Assembly: GCF_037038585.1 (NCBI RefSeq)
Contig: NC_092524.1
Coordinates: 46,957,001-47,021,000, forward strand
Source: Patagioenas fasciata
Taxonomy: Eukaryota; Chordata; Aves; Columbiformes; Columbidae
DNA: 64,000 bases
Direction of reading: 5' to 3'
A program made the translations under genes and the position numbers. This document shows positions 13,561 through 25,200 of this stretch, piece by piece. Under the pieces are notes generated by a model that saw only the letters and a program-made list of their open reading frames with translations, ran no database searches and was not told the DNA's origin. Positions within the stretch are counted from its first letter, which is position 1. The number at the start of each line of letters is the position of its first letter.

Positions 13561-13940
13561 GCTTGCTGCTTCAGAGAAGACTCACATTAAGTCCCTACTC
13601 TACCAGGGTCTTTCTGTGTGATCTTGGACAAGTCATTCAGGACCAGTTTACACCTCACTGCAGAGAACTCCGAGCTGCAGGTTCCTGAGCCAGGAACTGC
13701 ACATGGCACAGCACTGCTGTACCAGTATGAACCAGAGACAGCACTTGGACGTGGTGCTAAACCAGAGAGCTGGTTCACTCCACTGAGCACACTGCTCTAG
13801 GTCAGTGGTCACACAGCCCACTTAGGTGTCTCTTCACCTACAGTAAGAGCACAGGTGCAAATTCTCTATCTCATTTCTCCATTTGCAGAATGGAAAGAGT
13901 AGCACTTCCATGTTTTGCAAGGATATTGCAGGCATACAAA
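13560..13940 (+). mobile_element. Probable MIR/CORE-SINE relic split by about 200 bp
   Basis: The words TTTCTGTGTGATCTTGGACAAGTCA at about 13610-13635 match the conserved core of MIR (CTGTGTGACCTTGGGCAAGTCA). The following MIR segment, TTTCTCCATTTGCAGAATGG (remembered consensus TTTCCCCATCTGTAAAATGG), does not come next. It appears at about 13875-13894, then continues with an AGTAGCACTTCC-like tail. About 200 bases of unrelated sequence separate the halves, which suggests a later insertion into the SINE. Family assignment is from memory only. Confidence 0.5.
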
Positions 13941-14066
13941 CAAGAGAACTGGGGACTCTCAGACAGAACAGAGTACCAGAGGGGAGGGAATGAAGCACAG
14001 ATCTCTAAATCCCATAGAACACTTGGAAGCTTATTTGCTGCAATAACTTTATCCCAGGCTTTGAGG

Positions 14067-14143
14067 AAAACAAAACCAAACCACCCAACAAACAAAACCA
14101 AAACAAAACAAAAACAGAACAAGAAGAAAAAAAAACCACAACC
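14067..14143. repeat. A/C-rich low-complexity run
   Basis: Reiterated CAAAACAAAAACC-type words over about 75 bases, compositionally like the runs at 6571 and 12990. No flanking gene-like sequence supports a retrotransposed poly(A) tail. Confidence 0.65.
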
Positions 14144-14575
14144 CACACATCACACTATTATCACTAAATGACAAAGTTAAAACTGGAAACACTAAGGATC
14201 AAGGGATCAAGCTGTGAACAGAAAACTGCTCAGGACCAATTTGACTGAGAAAATGGTTAATCAAAATTTTCTTGAGGAGATATCTTTGCTCTTGGAAAAT
14301 GTGAGTTCATTGAAACTTCTTGAAGAAAAACAAATTTCTGCTAAGAAAGATTATTCAGGTCCTGGGAGGATTTTCTGACTAAACCAAAAGGGAGAGGTGC
14401 CCATTCCAGAATGTACCACCAATCTGCAGAGTTAAAGATAAGACAGACTGTGGCAGGTGTACTCCACGCAGCCCACCCCGAGAGTGCCAGAAACTTCCAG
14501 ACCAATGGACCACTTTGATCACGTATACAACCCCTGGCTGACAGACAGTGGCCTTGCCAATGGGACACCTTGGTT

Positions 14576-14665
14576 AGAATCACAGATTAGGTTAGGAGGG
14601 GCTCCTGGACCACTACAGCTCTGATTCAACTTAAAGTACAGATGGAGCCCACCAGAGACCCTGTT
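14576..14665 (-). mobile_element. Possible degraded CR1 3' fragment
   Basis: The + strand reads AGAATCACAGATTAGGTTAGGAGGGGCTCCTGGA. This resembles the reverse complement of a CR1 3' end (AGAATCATAGAATGGTTTGGGTTGGAAGGGACCTCTGGA), but with many gaps. The similarity fades after about 60 bases. Confidence 0.33.
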
Positions 14666-17600
14666 GAGCTGGTCTTCCTTGGAGCAGCAGGTCAGCAGTG
14701 GAGGCCTCTCCTCCTTGGACTGGGACACCATGTAAGTGCTGTTCCTCAGTGACTGAGATATCTTGTCTTGTTGATGGGTGATCTTCTGGATGCCCTTAAG
14801 AGCCCTTACTTTGTATGAGGAGGAAGATGCACATTTTGACTCGTCATTCTGGAAGCTTGGGATCCCTTGAGCCTAAATTGTCTAAACTGAACCCCCAACC
14901 AGTATCCAGATCTGTGTTTTATAATGTTGTTGAATTGCTCGATAATTTTGGATGAACCCCATTTCTAGTTGGTTCTCCACTAAACTGCTAGAATAAAATC
15001 TGTCTAAATTAATTTTTGGGTGACTCCATGACTCAGACTTAAGTTCAAATCACATGCATGATGAGACTTGGCACAGGGAATTGAACTTAAGGCTCCAGAT
15101 GACTTCCCAACCTGGTTAGTTTGGGAGTAGCATTTTTTATATATGTAAATGAATGATCACACTGACCTATATAAGAAAGAGACACATTATAGCCCAAGGT
15201 CAGCACACCTGTCTGGATGCGAGAAATGCACGCTTCAACTTCTATTTCACACAAAGCATTGTTGGGATTTGAAAGTAGTTCTTCCAAAAATCTAAATAAA
15301 TACAAGTGTGTTGGTATACTCATTATTCTGGTTCCAGTTAAATATTTCAGAGGTGTCTGTTCTTTACCAATGCAGAACAGGAAAAAGGTTTTATGGGATA
15401 GAAGTCTGTTTCCCCTCCACCTCTAGAAAAAAATCAGATAGACAGAAAGGAAATTAAGAATTTTATTACAAAAGAACCTTCTAGCTTTATCCAAAAGCCC
15501 ACTGGAGAAGATAATGAACTTTAAAGTCAGGTACACTTATATTCAATATATGTTCCACCATTGTTTTACTAGTATAACCTCAGTTTTTAATGGAGCTGTC
15601 TGTTTAGCATTCACATAGAAAAAAGATCTATTAACTCTTCTGTGACTCCTAAAACTGGGTTTTGCCACTCTCTTCACAAAACAAAGCCTCTTTTCCTTAC
15701 CAGTTAGGTACAATACTTTATGCCTGTTAGCTGTGCAACTTCCTTTCACCGAGGTTTGATGTGAAACTGTATCAGGCTACGGTCTTTCTCTGAAAGAAAC
15801 AGCTGAACTTCAGAAATCATTTCCAATTACAGTTCTTTCACTTGTCACCCAAGTATCATGATGCTTTTCTGTTCCCTATTCAGATGAATAAACCTTCAGA
15901 TGCCAGTTCTGCACACAACCCAGAACTCTAGCTTTTGGTCTCACACCCTGCCCCTAAGCCGGGGTGGCACAGAGCATGCAAGAAGATGGGCTGTTTGTTT
16001 CCTTTCTCGGCTCTAAAACTCCACACCCAAGCCCTCTCTGAATCCCTTTCATCAAGCAGAGGTATTATTAAGAACAGATTAGAAACTCAAAAAAAATCCA
16101 GTCAATTGTAAAGTTCCAATGACTATCTACAGACATCTCCTCACTCCAGCAAGTCCTAACCTTTCAGCCTTTTTGAGTCCCATTTGTGAATCTCCACATG
16201 CTGGATGATGCATGTCTGGTGTATCACCTGTGTGACAGACAGAACAGGGAATGCCACAACAAAATGTCCTGGGTGATGTGACAAGGTAAGGTCAGTTGGC
16301 TGTGTGATAACTCAACAGGCCAATGATAAAGGAAGATAAATGCAAAAGTTTCACAAGTATTTGCTGACATTTGATAACTTGATTGAATCTTAATCTCCTC
16401 TCTCTGATCTGACCTACACGGGAAATGTAAGTAGTATGACTGCACCTGAATAGGAAAATGTGTGGAGTCACTATATCAGTCTCTGGTGAAGGCATTCTTA
16501 GCTGCCCACAGAATAGGGCTATTCTGGCACTGCTACACCAATCAATCTCCCAGATAGACTAAAGGTTACATCAGCTTTGCAATCAAATAACAGAAAATTT
16601 GCTGTTATCTTCCGAGATAGACCTGATTAGAACTGAGGCAAGAGCAGAATTAGGGGCAAAGGTAGAATTCCTGCTCTGAGCAAAGATCTGTTGCAATATA
16701 TTATATGCATACTGCCCAACCCTATACTGATCTCATAATGGTTTTCTTCACAGTAGAGGACTTCATTGCACATACATTCATATGATCAGACTAAAGGCAG
16801 TACAGTTGTGAGCAGGAGGAAGCTAAACACAGATAAAAGAAACACCACACAAACAAAAAACACCACTTAAAACATTTTCAACCCTCTATCTTTAACTCAA
16901 AGCATCTTATAACACACACAAAAACCACTTTTAAAAGATTATTCACATAATGTGTAAAAAAGAAAACTTTCATTAAGCCACTTTGCTCTGATGTTCCACC
17001 CTGACATACACGTTTCTCTCACATAAGTGCGGTAACTTGAACCCAACAGGTTGTTTGTATGAGAAAGGTTCATTCATGAAACTGAGTTGAGCTTACTTCA
17101 CTTCAAGACAGCCCTTGAAACCAGCAAGTCTCTCCCCACCTTCGGTGGTCAATATATTAGGCCATTGATTTTCATGCAGAGAATAGGAGATTAACAGGTC
17201 ATACAGGTCCTTCCCCCTCCTCTCAAAAGAAGGATCGGCTCTAACTCCTGGCTGACTGATGAACAGTGCTTGAAACTTCAATGATATGGACTCCGTATTT
17301 TGCTGAGGGTGTTTCTTCCAGTCTTTCGCTGTCCTTACAGAAAGTTTTTTTCTAATGTGTAACTGAATCTCATTATATTTTAAGTGTGTATTACTTCCTG
17401 TCCTGTGTACTCTAGAAGTACAAGACATGCCTTCTACATATCTAAAGACTGTACCCTTTTAGGCTTCTCTGCCCCTAGACTTAACAAATTCTGCTCCCTC
17501 ACTTGTTCCACACCAAAAAAAAAGTTCATGTAAATATGTTCTTAGAACATAAGTATTGTGAATCCAACTTAACATCGTATCTCACATGAATTTGCATAGA

Positions 17601-19539
17601 GAATTTGCAACAAGAAAGCTATGGAGGGTTCCTCCCCACCCCTTCACCAGGCACAGTAGCTCCACTAACCTGTTAGGCCAAGGTCATCCTGGACTCCACC
17701 ATGACATCCTCCTGGCCCACTCCCCCAGCCATGGGACTCAGGTAGACACTGCAGGGCCCAAGCACAGCCAGGCAGCTGCAAACCTCACCTCCTGCCCTTC
17801 AGCTCCTCACCTCCTCTCCTAACTGCCACCACTAGAGTCAAGCCTAGATGAAAATACATGGATCTGCAGGAAATTTCCTACACATTCCCTACAGGTGCAA
17901 AGCAATCTGTGATACATAGGAACACAGCCCTCACAAAGCACGTTGCAAGCTATCCTGTGTGATACAGAGGCTCTGGGTGACTCTGTGCAAAGTTCTGAAA
18001 CCAGTTTAGACAAAATGCAGGTGCCTTTGAAAGAAGCATTCCAAACACACACAGAGAATTAAATAGAACTAAGAAGTAAAAAAAAACACTGAAGGAAATC
18101 CAAGAGTTTTTAATAAAAGCTTTGGAGCTAAATAAACTCTGGGAAATAGATTCAGAAAGCTGCTGATTTGTCACATGAGGCTTTTCACTGAGGTCTTGCA
18201 GGAATACAGAAAAGGGAACCACTCCAAAACAGTTACAAAAAAGGAAGTTAGTGGCACAGAGAAGCTTAGATCACAGAGAGTTAGGCCAAGATGGATAAAG
18301 ACAGCACAACCCTTGCTCATGCTCCAACCAGCATCTAGTGTTATATGAGGGGTTCTAATTCACACTAAGAAAACGTACATTAACTAAACTATGGAAATAG
18401 TGGCCTAAAATTGCCATCAATAGCTAGAAATATCTGTTAAGTGTTTTAATTGTTCCTGTGTGAGTTCATAAAACACAGCCTAAAAAACAGTCTGGTGTTG
18501 TTGAAGATTTTTTTTAAGAATAAAATGACATCACAATAACAAATGATTGCCAGAAATTAGGAAAAAAAAAAAAAGAGAGTAAAAGACATTATGAAACAGG
18601 AAATCAACACTATCACTCACTACCCATGTTTACAGAAACAAATTTTGTATCCCCTCCAATAAACACAAAACTCCCAATTCACCCAGAAGAATTTGTTTTT
18701 CAAGTGCTCTCTACACCACTTCAACACTTTTATCAAGTATTTTATATCTTATTTAATGACTTTATTCAAGGAAGTGCTGACTCAATTTCAATTCTTTATC
18801 AATGTTATTTCTTGTTTCACAAACAAAAAATCTCAACCCTGTCTTAACAAAGCTGTACCCATTTAAACCAATCTCAGGCATGATTCACACAGAGTGCCTG
18901 CACAGGCTTCCTCTAAAGAGCATAGGTAAATGAAAGTTTTACATTGGTATTAAACAAAAATTAAATGGTCTTCAGGTCACTCATCATCCTAGCCACAGTA
19001 ATATGCTAGGGGAAATTAGAGGCAGTGTTGAATGCCCATTACACAGCCTGTGCCATGGGTAACAACATTTGCAGACAAGGAAACACCTGCTGTGCAGAGA
19101 GGCAGCAAAGTCCCTGTCCTCTACTGTCACCACAGTTATGTTCCGTCCCCACCGCAGGGACTGGCTCTCTTGCCATGGCTGTGCTCTAGTCTTCCTCAGC
19201 TAAACAAAGTGCAGTGCCATGTTATCTTCAATTCCCTCGCTGGTGCTGCTGACAAATTATTTAAAGTGACCGCCAGCAGGGAGGGACACTGCCTAAGAAT
19301 TAATATAAACCGAAGCAAAAATCCCCTGACAATCCCCATTTAGAGGCCTGATGATGATTATCAGCTACATTTCCTCCAATCAAGATTTGAGAATATATTT
19401 TAACGCATTAAAAAGACAAGGATAGTATTTCACTTCTACTATAACACACTATTTTCCTTTTGGGGAAAGAATAATTCTTAACATGCCAAAAACGCCAACT
19501 AATCTTTACAATACCTCTAGCTGCAAGTTGAGGTTACTA

Positions 19540-19645
19540 GCATTTCCCTCTTACAGATAGAAAACCTGAGGTGTAGAAAGCAATGTGAATTACCAACTGT
19601 GAATTAGTGCCAGAACTCAAAATCAAAACCAGCATCCACAGTTTT
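19540..19645 (-). mobile_element. Probable MIR/CORE-SINE relic
   Basis: CTCTTACAGATAGAAAACCTGAGGTGTAGAAAG at about 19549-19581 follows the MIR order CATTTTACAGATGAGGAAACTGAGGCACAGAGAG. The succeeding AGTGCCAGAACTCAAAATC matches the AGTGGCAGAGCTGGGAATC portion at the expected distance. The order of matched words is what supports the call; the divergence is high, as expected for a pre-amniote SINE in a bird. Confidence 0.55.
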
Positions 19646-21890
19646 ATGGACAGCTGCTCTTAGTTTCAGGCATGGGAGCCAATACAGCTCTAATGGAAGC
19701 ATTTAAAGCCTTTGCACCCTGTCCTTTTCCCAGTGCTGTTACTGGAAATACACCTGCCGCTCAGACTGCAGATGATGTCCCTCAATATGTCTGTGCACTG
19801 CCATCACATGACTGGGACACTTCCAGTCCTGTGTCTGTAGAGGAATTGCGGACCACTGGGTAAGGAGAGGCCAAGGACATGGGATGGCATGAATGTTTCT
19901 TACAAAATGCATCTACTTGGGGGCTGTAGAGTGATTCCTGCCACAGGCTTTGATATCTCTTTAGATGTAATGAGTCAACTTCTACCAATCTCCACTTGGT
20001 CACAGGTAGAAGGCAAAGACAACCATAAAAACACCAAAAAGCCTTACTGAAGTGATAAATCAGCAACGCTCAAGGTCCTCATTCAAGAGAAAATCCTTAT
20101 TCAGTGAAGAAGCACATGTTTAAGTATTACAGAAGTCAATGTAGATTGCATGAAGCAATGCTGGTGATCTGTTTGGAAGGCAGAAGCAAAGACATGCATT
20201 TAGCTTAATTTTCCTGAAAGGAAATCAGCCTTCCAGCAATTTGGGCAATGTTGAGTTCAACAGGGATACTGTGTTCACATATTTTCCCCTCAGAAATGCT
20301 CTCATGTGAACATGGGTCCACATAGCATTACAAGAAAAGTGTCATTTCTCTCCGAAATCCTCTGCCAGACTCCAAAGAGGTTATAGCCAGTGCTCAGGAT
20401 ACATCAAATCCCATGGCAACCAGAACTAGGATGTATTTCCCTCATTCCCCACACTGATGCTAAACAACAGCCCTTTGTTTGGAGTGCTAAATGTCAGCAT
20501 TTCAAGATGCCCTTCAGAAGGTGCCTCAGCAGCTGACCTGTTACTTTGTATACGTTTCTTTTACTCTGTGCTTACATTACAGAACACTTCTATATTACAG
20601 CTTTCAAAATGGATTGATATTACGGGGTGAGGAGAAAACACAGCCAGCAATCCTGCCCATAGCAAGACATAGCCCAAGTCTTATGGAAAAGTGCACAACT
20701 GCTGTACCAGGAACACAGTGGACAGCACCAGACTCCCACATGTCCTGCGTAGTGTGGAGAACCTCCCATCACAACTGCCGGATGCACAGTACCACAGGAG
20801 GGCTGCAACAGAGAACCAGATGGCGAAGACAGAACGAAGTGCTCGGTCTTTCTCTTGTGGTGTGTCTCCACGCCTCAGATAAAGATGCATTTTGCCTCTT
20901 TCCAGGCAGAAGAGCCCTGCGTGGTCCCTCCCATGAGACAGACCCACTTCATGTAGCCCACCCAGGGCTCAGGTACAGCCCATGACCACTTCGCACCACT
21001 TGATAAGTCAAAACAAGAGCAGTCTATTACCTTCTCTGCCACCCATTGCTTTCTAATCACTTTCTACTTTGCGATTTTATCCAGCCCTTCTGCTACTCGA
21101 AGTTATCCCCACGTGAAAACCTGCTCCCGCTTCCAGCGGGGCTTTACCGCCTAGCGGCACCACCTCCCCGGAGCCCTCCGGCCGCCCGGCCCCGCATCCC
21201 CCTCACGCACCTAAACTTCAGCGCACACCGCGCACTAATGGCCCCGCGCACAGCCTCAAGCTGCACCTCACGGCGACCGTTAAGCGGCCGCTGCGCTGCC
21301 CCGCCCCTCGTGGCCCCGGCCCCACCAGCAGCTCGCTCCGGCCCCGCCCCCCTTATCGCCCGGCTGCAGCCGCCTCTCGGCCTTATCGCCCGCGGGCAGC
21401 GGCTTCCCCGCCCGCCCCAGCGCCCCGCGAGCGGCCAGGCGGCTCCGGGCACGGCGGTGGGTGTCCGCCGCGAACAGGGGCCTATGACACCCCGCGCCGC
21501 CCGGCCCGGGGCCGAGCAGAGCGAAGGGGAGCGGCGCCCGGCCCAGCCCCGGCCCTGCCCAGCGCGGCACCGCCCCGCCCCGCCCCGCGCGGGGGCTTTG
21601 TTACCCCGCGTGCGGGATCTGCCGGGGGGCGGTTGTCCCCTCCCGCCCCGCGGAGCGCTGTGGAGGCGGCGCGGCAGGGGCGCCCCGGCGGCAGGCCCGC
21701 CCCGCGCGGTGCCCGCCGTCACTGCCGCGAGCGGTTGGGCCGCCGGCGCCTCCCCCGCCGCGGCGGCCTGATGCGGCACCCGGCGCCGCCCCGCCTGAGC
21801 TTTTTCTCCCCTCTTCCCCGAATTCCCTCCGCCTTGTTATCTCCGGAGGCGAGGCGGGGGCGGTGACGCCCCGTGCCCGGTGCGCCGGCC

Positions 21891-21938
21891 ATGCGGGGCG
21901 CGGCCCCCGGCGGCCCGGCAGCGGGCGGCGGGCGCTGA
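21891..21938 (+). promoter_or_regulatory. VASH1: Upstream ORF in the VASH1 leader, 15 codons
   Basis: An ATG at 21891 (context GGCCATGC, G at -3) opens a 15-codon frame MRGAAPGGPAAGGGR that stops at TGA 21936-21938, 18 bases before the VASH1 ATG. It is in the same frame as VASH1 but terminates first, so it would act as a short uORF if it lies within the leader, which is likely but not proven. Confidence 0.55.
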
Positions 21939-21956
21939 GAGCGGGCGGCGGCGGCG

Positions 21957-22223
21957 ATGCCGATGCCGGGGGGCGGTGGGGCCGGAGCCGCGGCCGCCGC
22001 CAGGCGCCCCCCGTCCGGCGAGGCGGCGGCGCGGGACGAGGAGCAGCAGGAGGAGGAGGGCGAGGAGGATCTCCGCGACGGCGGCGTCCCCTTCTTCGTC
22101 AACCGTGGGGGGCTGCCTGTGGACGAGCCCACCTGGGAGCGGATGTGGCGGCATGTGGGCAGGATCCACCCCGAGGGGGAGCGGGTGGCGCAGAGAATCC
22201 GGGGCGCCGCTGACCTGCCCAAG
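21957..22223 (+). CDS. VASH1: VASH1 coding exon 1
   Basis: 89 codons ending in DLPK, then donor GTGAGG; phase 0. The first 35 or so residues are Gly/Ala/Pro-rich and poorly conserved, followed by an acidic EEQQEEEGEED segment. A second in-frame ATG at 21963 is an alternative start. Confidence 0.95.
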
Positions 22224-25200
22224 GTGAGGACCCTCCCCGGGGGTGAGCCCGGGCCGGGCCATCCCCTGCGGGGCGCACGGGGGGAAAAGGGAAAGGGTGG
22301 CAGCCTCCTGGGAGGGCTTGCTTGCCTGTCCCATTGAAGCCGGGCTCCCCACCTCGAGAAAGATCCTTGGGGAAAAGGGGTCCCCCGGGGGTGCTCTCGC
22401 AGGAAGCGAAGCCAAGCTGTAACTCGGAGCGCGGGAGGGTGTCTGTGGGCGCTGCCCTGGAGTGACAGTAGTACCCTCCTCTTCCGAGGCCTTGCTGGAA
22501 AACACTCTTCAGATGGCTCATGTGCGAGCCTCTTGGGAGGGAGATGGATTTGAAGAGAGAGACGGGATAAATGATGAAGAGATGAGGAGAGTTAGTTTTA
22601 GTAGAGCCCAGATCCTTGAGGTGGGAGGGTAAGGCAGGGAAAGGTGAGTTTTTCTCGAGAAGAAATTAGATTTTGGTTACAATCTCCCCCACCAAAAAGC
22701 ATTCTTGCACATAACAGTGTCTGTCAGAAAAGGCACTCGTGATGCCCAAGAGTTTTAGGAGGAGTTGGTAAACGCTTGTGGAGCTTGTTGCTGGTGTAGG
22801 GTCAGATGTCCTGATTTCCAAGCTTGTTCCTGGCCCTGCTGCAGAGATCTCTATGAAAAGAGGAACAGGTGATCATTTCACTTAACCTTGTGCCATACTG
22901 AATCATTTGCATGTGAATTCTTGTGATTGTTGCTATCGGTGTTGCACCTCAGCAGAAAAATTTCCCACTTTCATTGGCATCCTATGAACAAAAGACTGCA
23001 AACATTTGGCTGTCACTCTGCTGATGGGTTGTAAGACCATTCCCATCATCCTAAGAGAAGAAATTCAAGTACAAAAATATGAAGTTTTTTCTGCTCAGGC
23101 TTTTTTAGCAAGGACTTACCTTCTTGGGAAGGTAATTTGAAGTACGCAAGAACACACTATTATATAGTACATAGGCAATCCATACTGCTTTCCATGAGGA
23201 ACTCTGGAGAAGCATGTGATGGAACATCCTTTGTGCAGTGAAAAGTTACAGGCAGCAACCAGAACAAATATTGAATCCTGATTACAGTCCCTATTCTAAA
23301 TCCACTAGGCTTTTCCTTCCTTTTCAGATTTCCTTCCTCTCCTCTGACTTTGTCCTGAGCCTGGGTAAAGGCTGGAAACATGTTTCAGATCAACCAGAAC
23401 ACACACTACTTAATTTCCTGACTAAAAGGGCCAGGAGAGGCAATGGAAATAGAAGAAAGAAGTTCACGAACAAGAGTCCAGTGCATGAGAGGAAGGAAAT
23501 AGAGTGTTCAGTCTCCAGTTTTGGTATTAATGTAAAATATTTCCAGCTGTTGCTACTTTATAGTCTTGGTGCCAAAGAGTTACAGTTTGGGGACACAAGT
23601 GGTACAAGCTCTTGCAATAATAGGTGAAATTGGGCTATCCATTTTTTTGGCATCTGCTAGCATCCCTGGGAACCAAATCTATAAGTTTTGTTCAGCACTC
23701 TGCAATCTGAGAGCCCATTCCCAAGCTCACCTGGCATACAGCTGAGAGGATGCTGGGATGCAGGAAGCAGCAAAGATGGGTGGGCTCTGTTTCCCTAGCT
23801 CATTTTCCCCTCTAGGAATGTATTTATATCTTTGAGGACTGCTTATATCACCACCCCTGTTGGTGTCATCAAGCTTCTTTGAATGGCTGATGCAACAGAT
23901 GAGAATTAGGGCAATGAGCGTACTCTGCAGGGCTAGCTCCTTTGGAAAGCCAGATAGCCTCCATGTGCTGGAGGATGAATAGGCCTTTTTAGGTGCTGGG
24001 AGCTGGACAGTGGTTTACCTACTCTGAAATGTTTGGCCTTGAACAGTAAGTAGCCAGTATTGGGAGAAATAACTCTCAAAAGAGTTGTCCATAAACTAAA
24101 TACCATAAAATGATGACTACAGAAGGCTGTGATCAGACTTTACAAATATGTTCACAGATCAGCTGCCAGGGCCATGTCTTTCACTGGCCTGTGAGAGCTC
24201 AGAGATTTCCCCTGGTCTCCATTTCCATCAGGCTGATTTGGGCTTTAGAGTGCTACCCTCCAGAAGGTTGTTTCCTTTCTAGCAGCAGGGTGCATATTGC
24301 CTTGCTTGGAGCTGCTAGGACTATCAAATGGGTGCACACTGGAAACACAAAGTGATGTGTGCTTGACTCATTAAGAAATTATGGATTTTAAATGAGGTGG
24401 TTATGAGGGCAAAGACAGGAAGAGTTGCATCTAATGGTTTCACATACAGAGAGGGGGGAAAAAAACCAGTTTCTTTAGGGAGGCTAACAACTGGGATTGG
24501 TATTGCTCCCATGCTGCTTGTAAAACGAAGATTAGGGAGGTGCTGGGATACATATAAGAACCATAAAAGAAACTTGCTAAACTAGGCTGGCCGAAAAAGC
24601 ACCTCTGTGATACAGATAAGGATGGAGCTTTGTCTGTGCCTTGCTCCCATGTGCCTGGTCTTGTGTACAGCACGGCCCACTTTGTACAGGAAAATCTTTG
24701 TTGTTCTTGGGATCCCCTTTCTAAAAGCAGAGTCCCAATCCCATGCAGACAGACAGCCTGCTGGAATGTGTGAATCCAGGAGAAGGGGTGATGAAATCCC
24801 TCCACACTAGCGATGAAGGGCCAAGGACACGTTAGTCTTTGAAGCCTGGCAGAGGTATGTGCTCTGGGAAATCTGGGCTCTTTTCCTAGCTCTCTTTCCA
24901 GCTCTCAGAATAACTAAAAGGGAAAGCAAAATAGAGCTGATTTCCTATCTTTTCTGTTACAAATAATTCCTCTCCGCTTTTTGGAGGATTGTGTAGACTG
25001 CCTGATACTTACAGCCCTTCTGTGATGTGCAGTGGACAACGCTGGCTAAGAACAAAGCATTAGGGTCCCCTGTCCTGTCAGTGTGGGATTGAGAGATGGA
25101 GACCTTATGCCTCTCATCCTGCTTCTATTGCCCCATTAAAATGCTATAGACCTGATGCAAAAGAAACTGCAGCCCAGTCTGGGCTGCAGGCCCAGATCTG

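Larger units (their letters stand above)
14144..21100. other. Intergenic upstream of VASH1, no gene recognised
   Basis: No coding gene was recognised. A possible degraded CR1 3' fragment on the minus strand lies at 14576-14665 and a MIR/CORE-SINE relic at about 19540-19645. A 164-codon frame at 20491-20985 shows no domain, repeat or known family and no adjacent splice logic, and is taken as chance. Confidence 0.5.
21130..22260. promoter_or_regulatory. VASH1: CpG island and promoter of VASH1
   Basis: Base composition changes abruptly near 21130 from AT-leaning to very GC- and CpG-rich, and returns to normal soon after the first exon. Many GC boxes of the CCCCGCCC/GGGGCGG type are present, for example around 21300-21350 and 21570-21600. 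No TATA box is evident, as expected of a CpG-island promoter. The transcription start cannot be placed precisely from sequence alone. Long open frames on both strands here are a by-product of the GC content. Confidence 0.85.

Noticed and set aside
17093-17428. 111-codon minus-strand frame
   Set aside because: No recognisable family and no flanking splice or retroposition marks.
20491-20985. 164-codon + strand frame near VASH1 promoter
   Set aside because: No domain, signal, repeat or splice context recognised; length is within chance for this composition.
21046-21779. Long open frames on both strands (241 and 211 codons) upstream of VASH1
   Set aside because: Arg/Pro/Ala-rich translations on overlapping opposite strands within a CpG island; stops are rare there because of GC content, and no family is recognisable.
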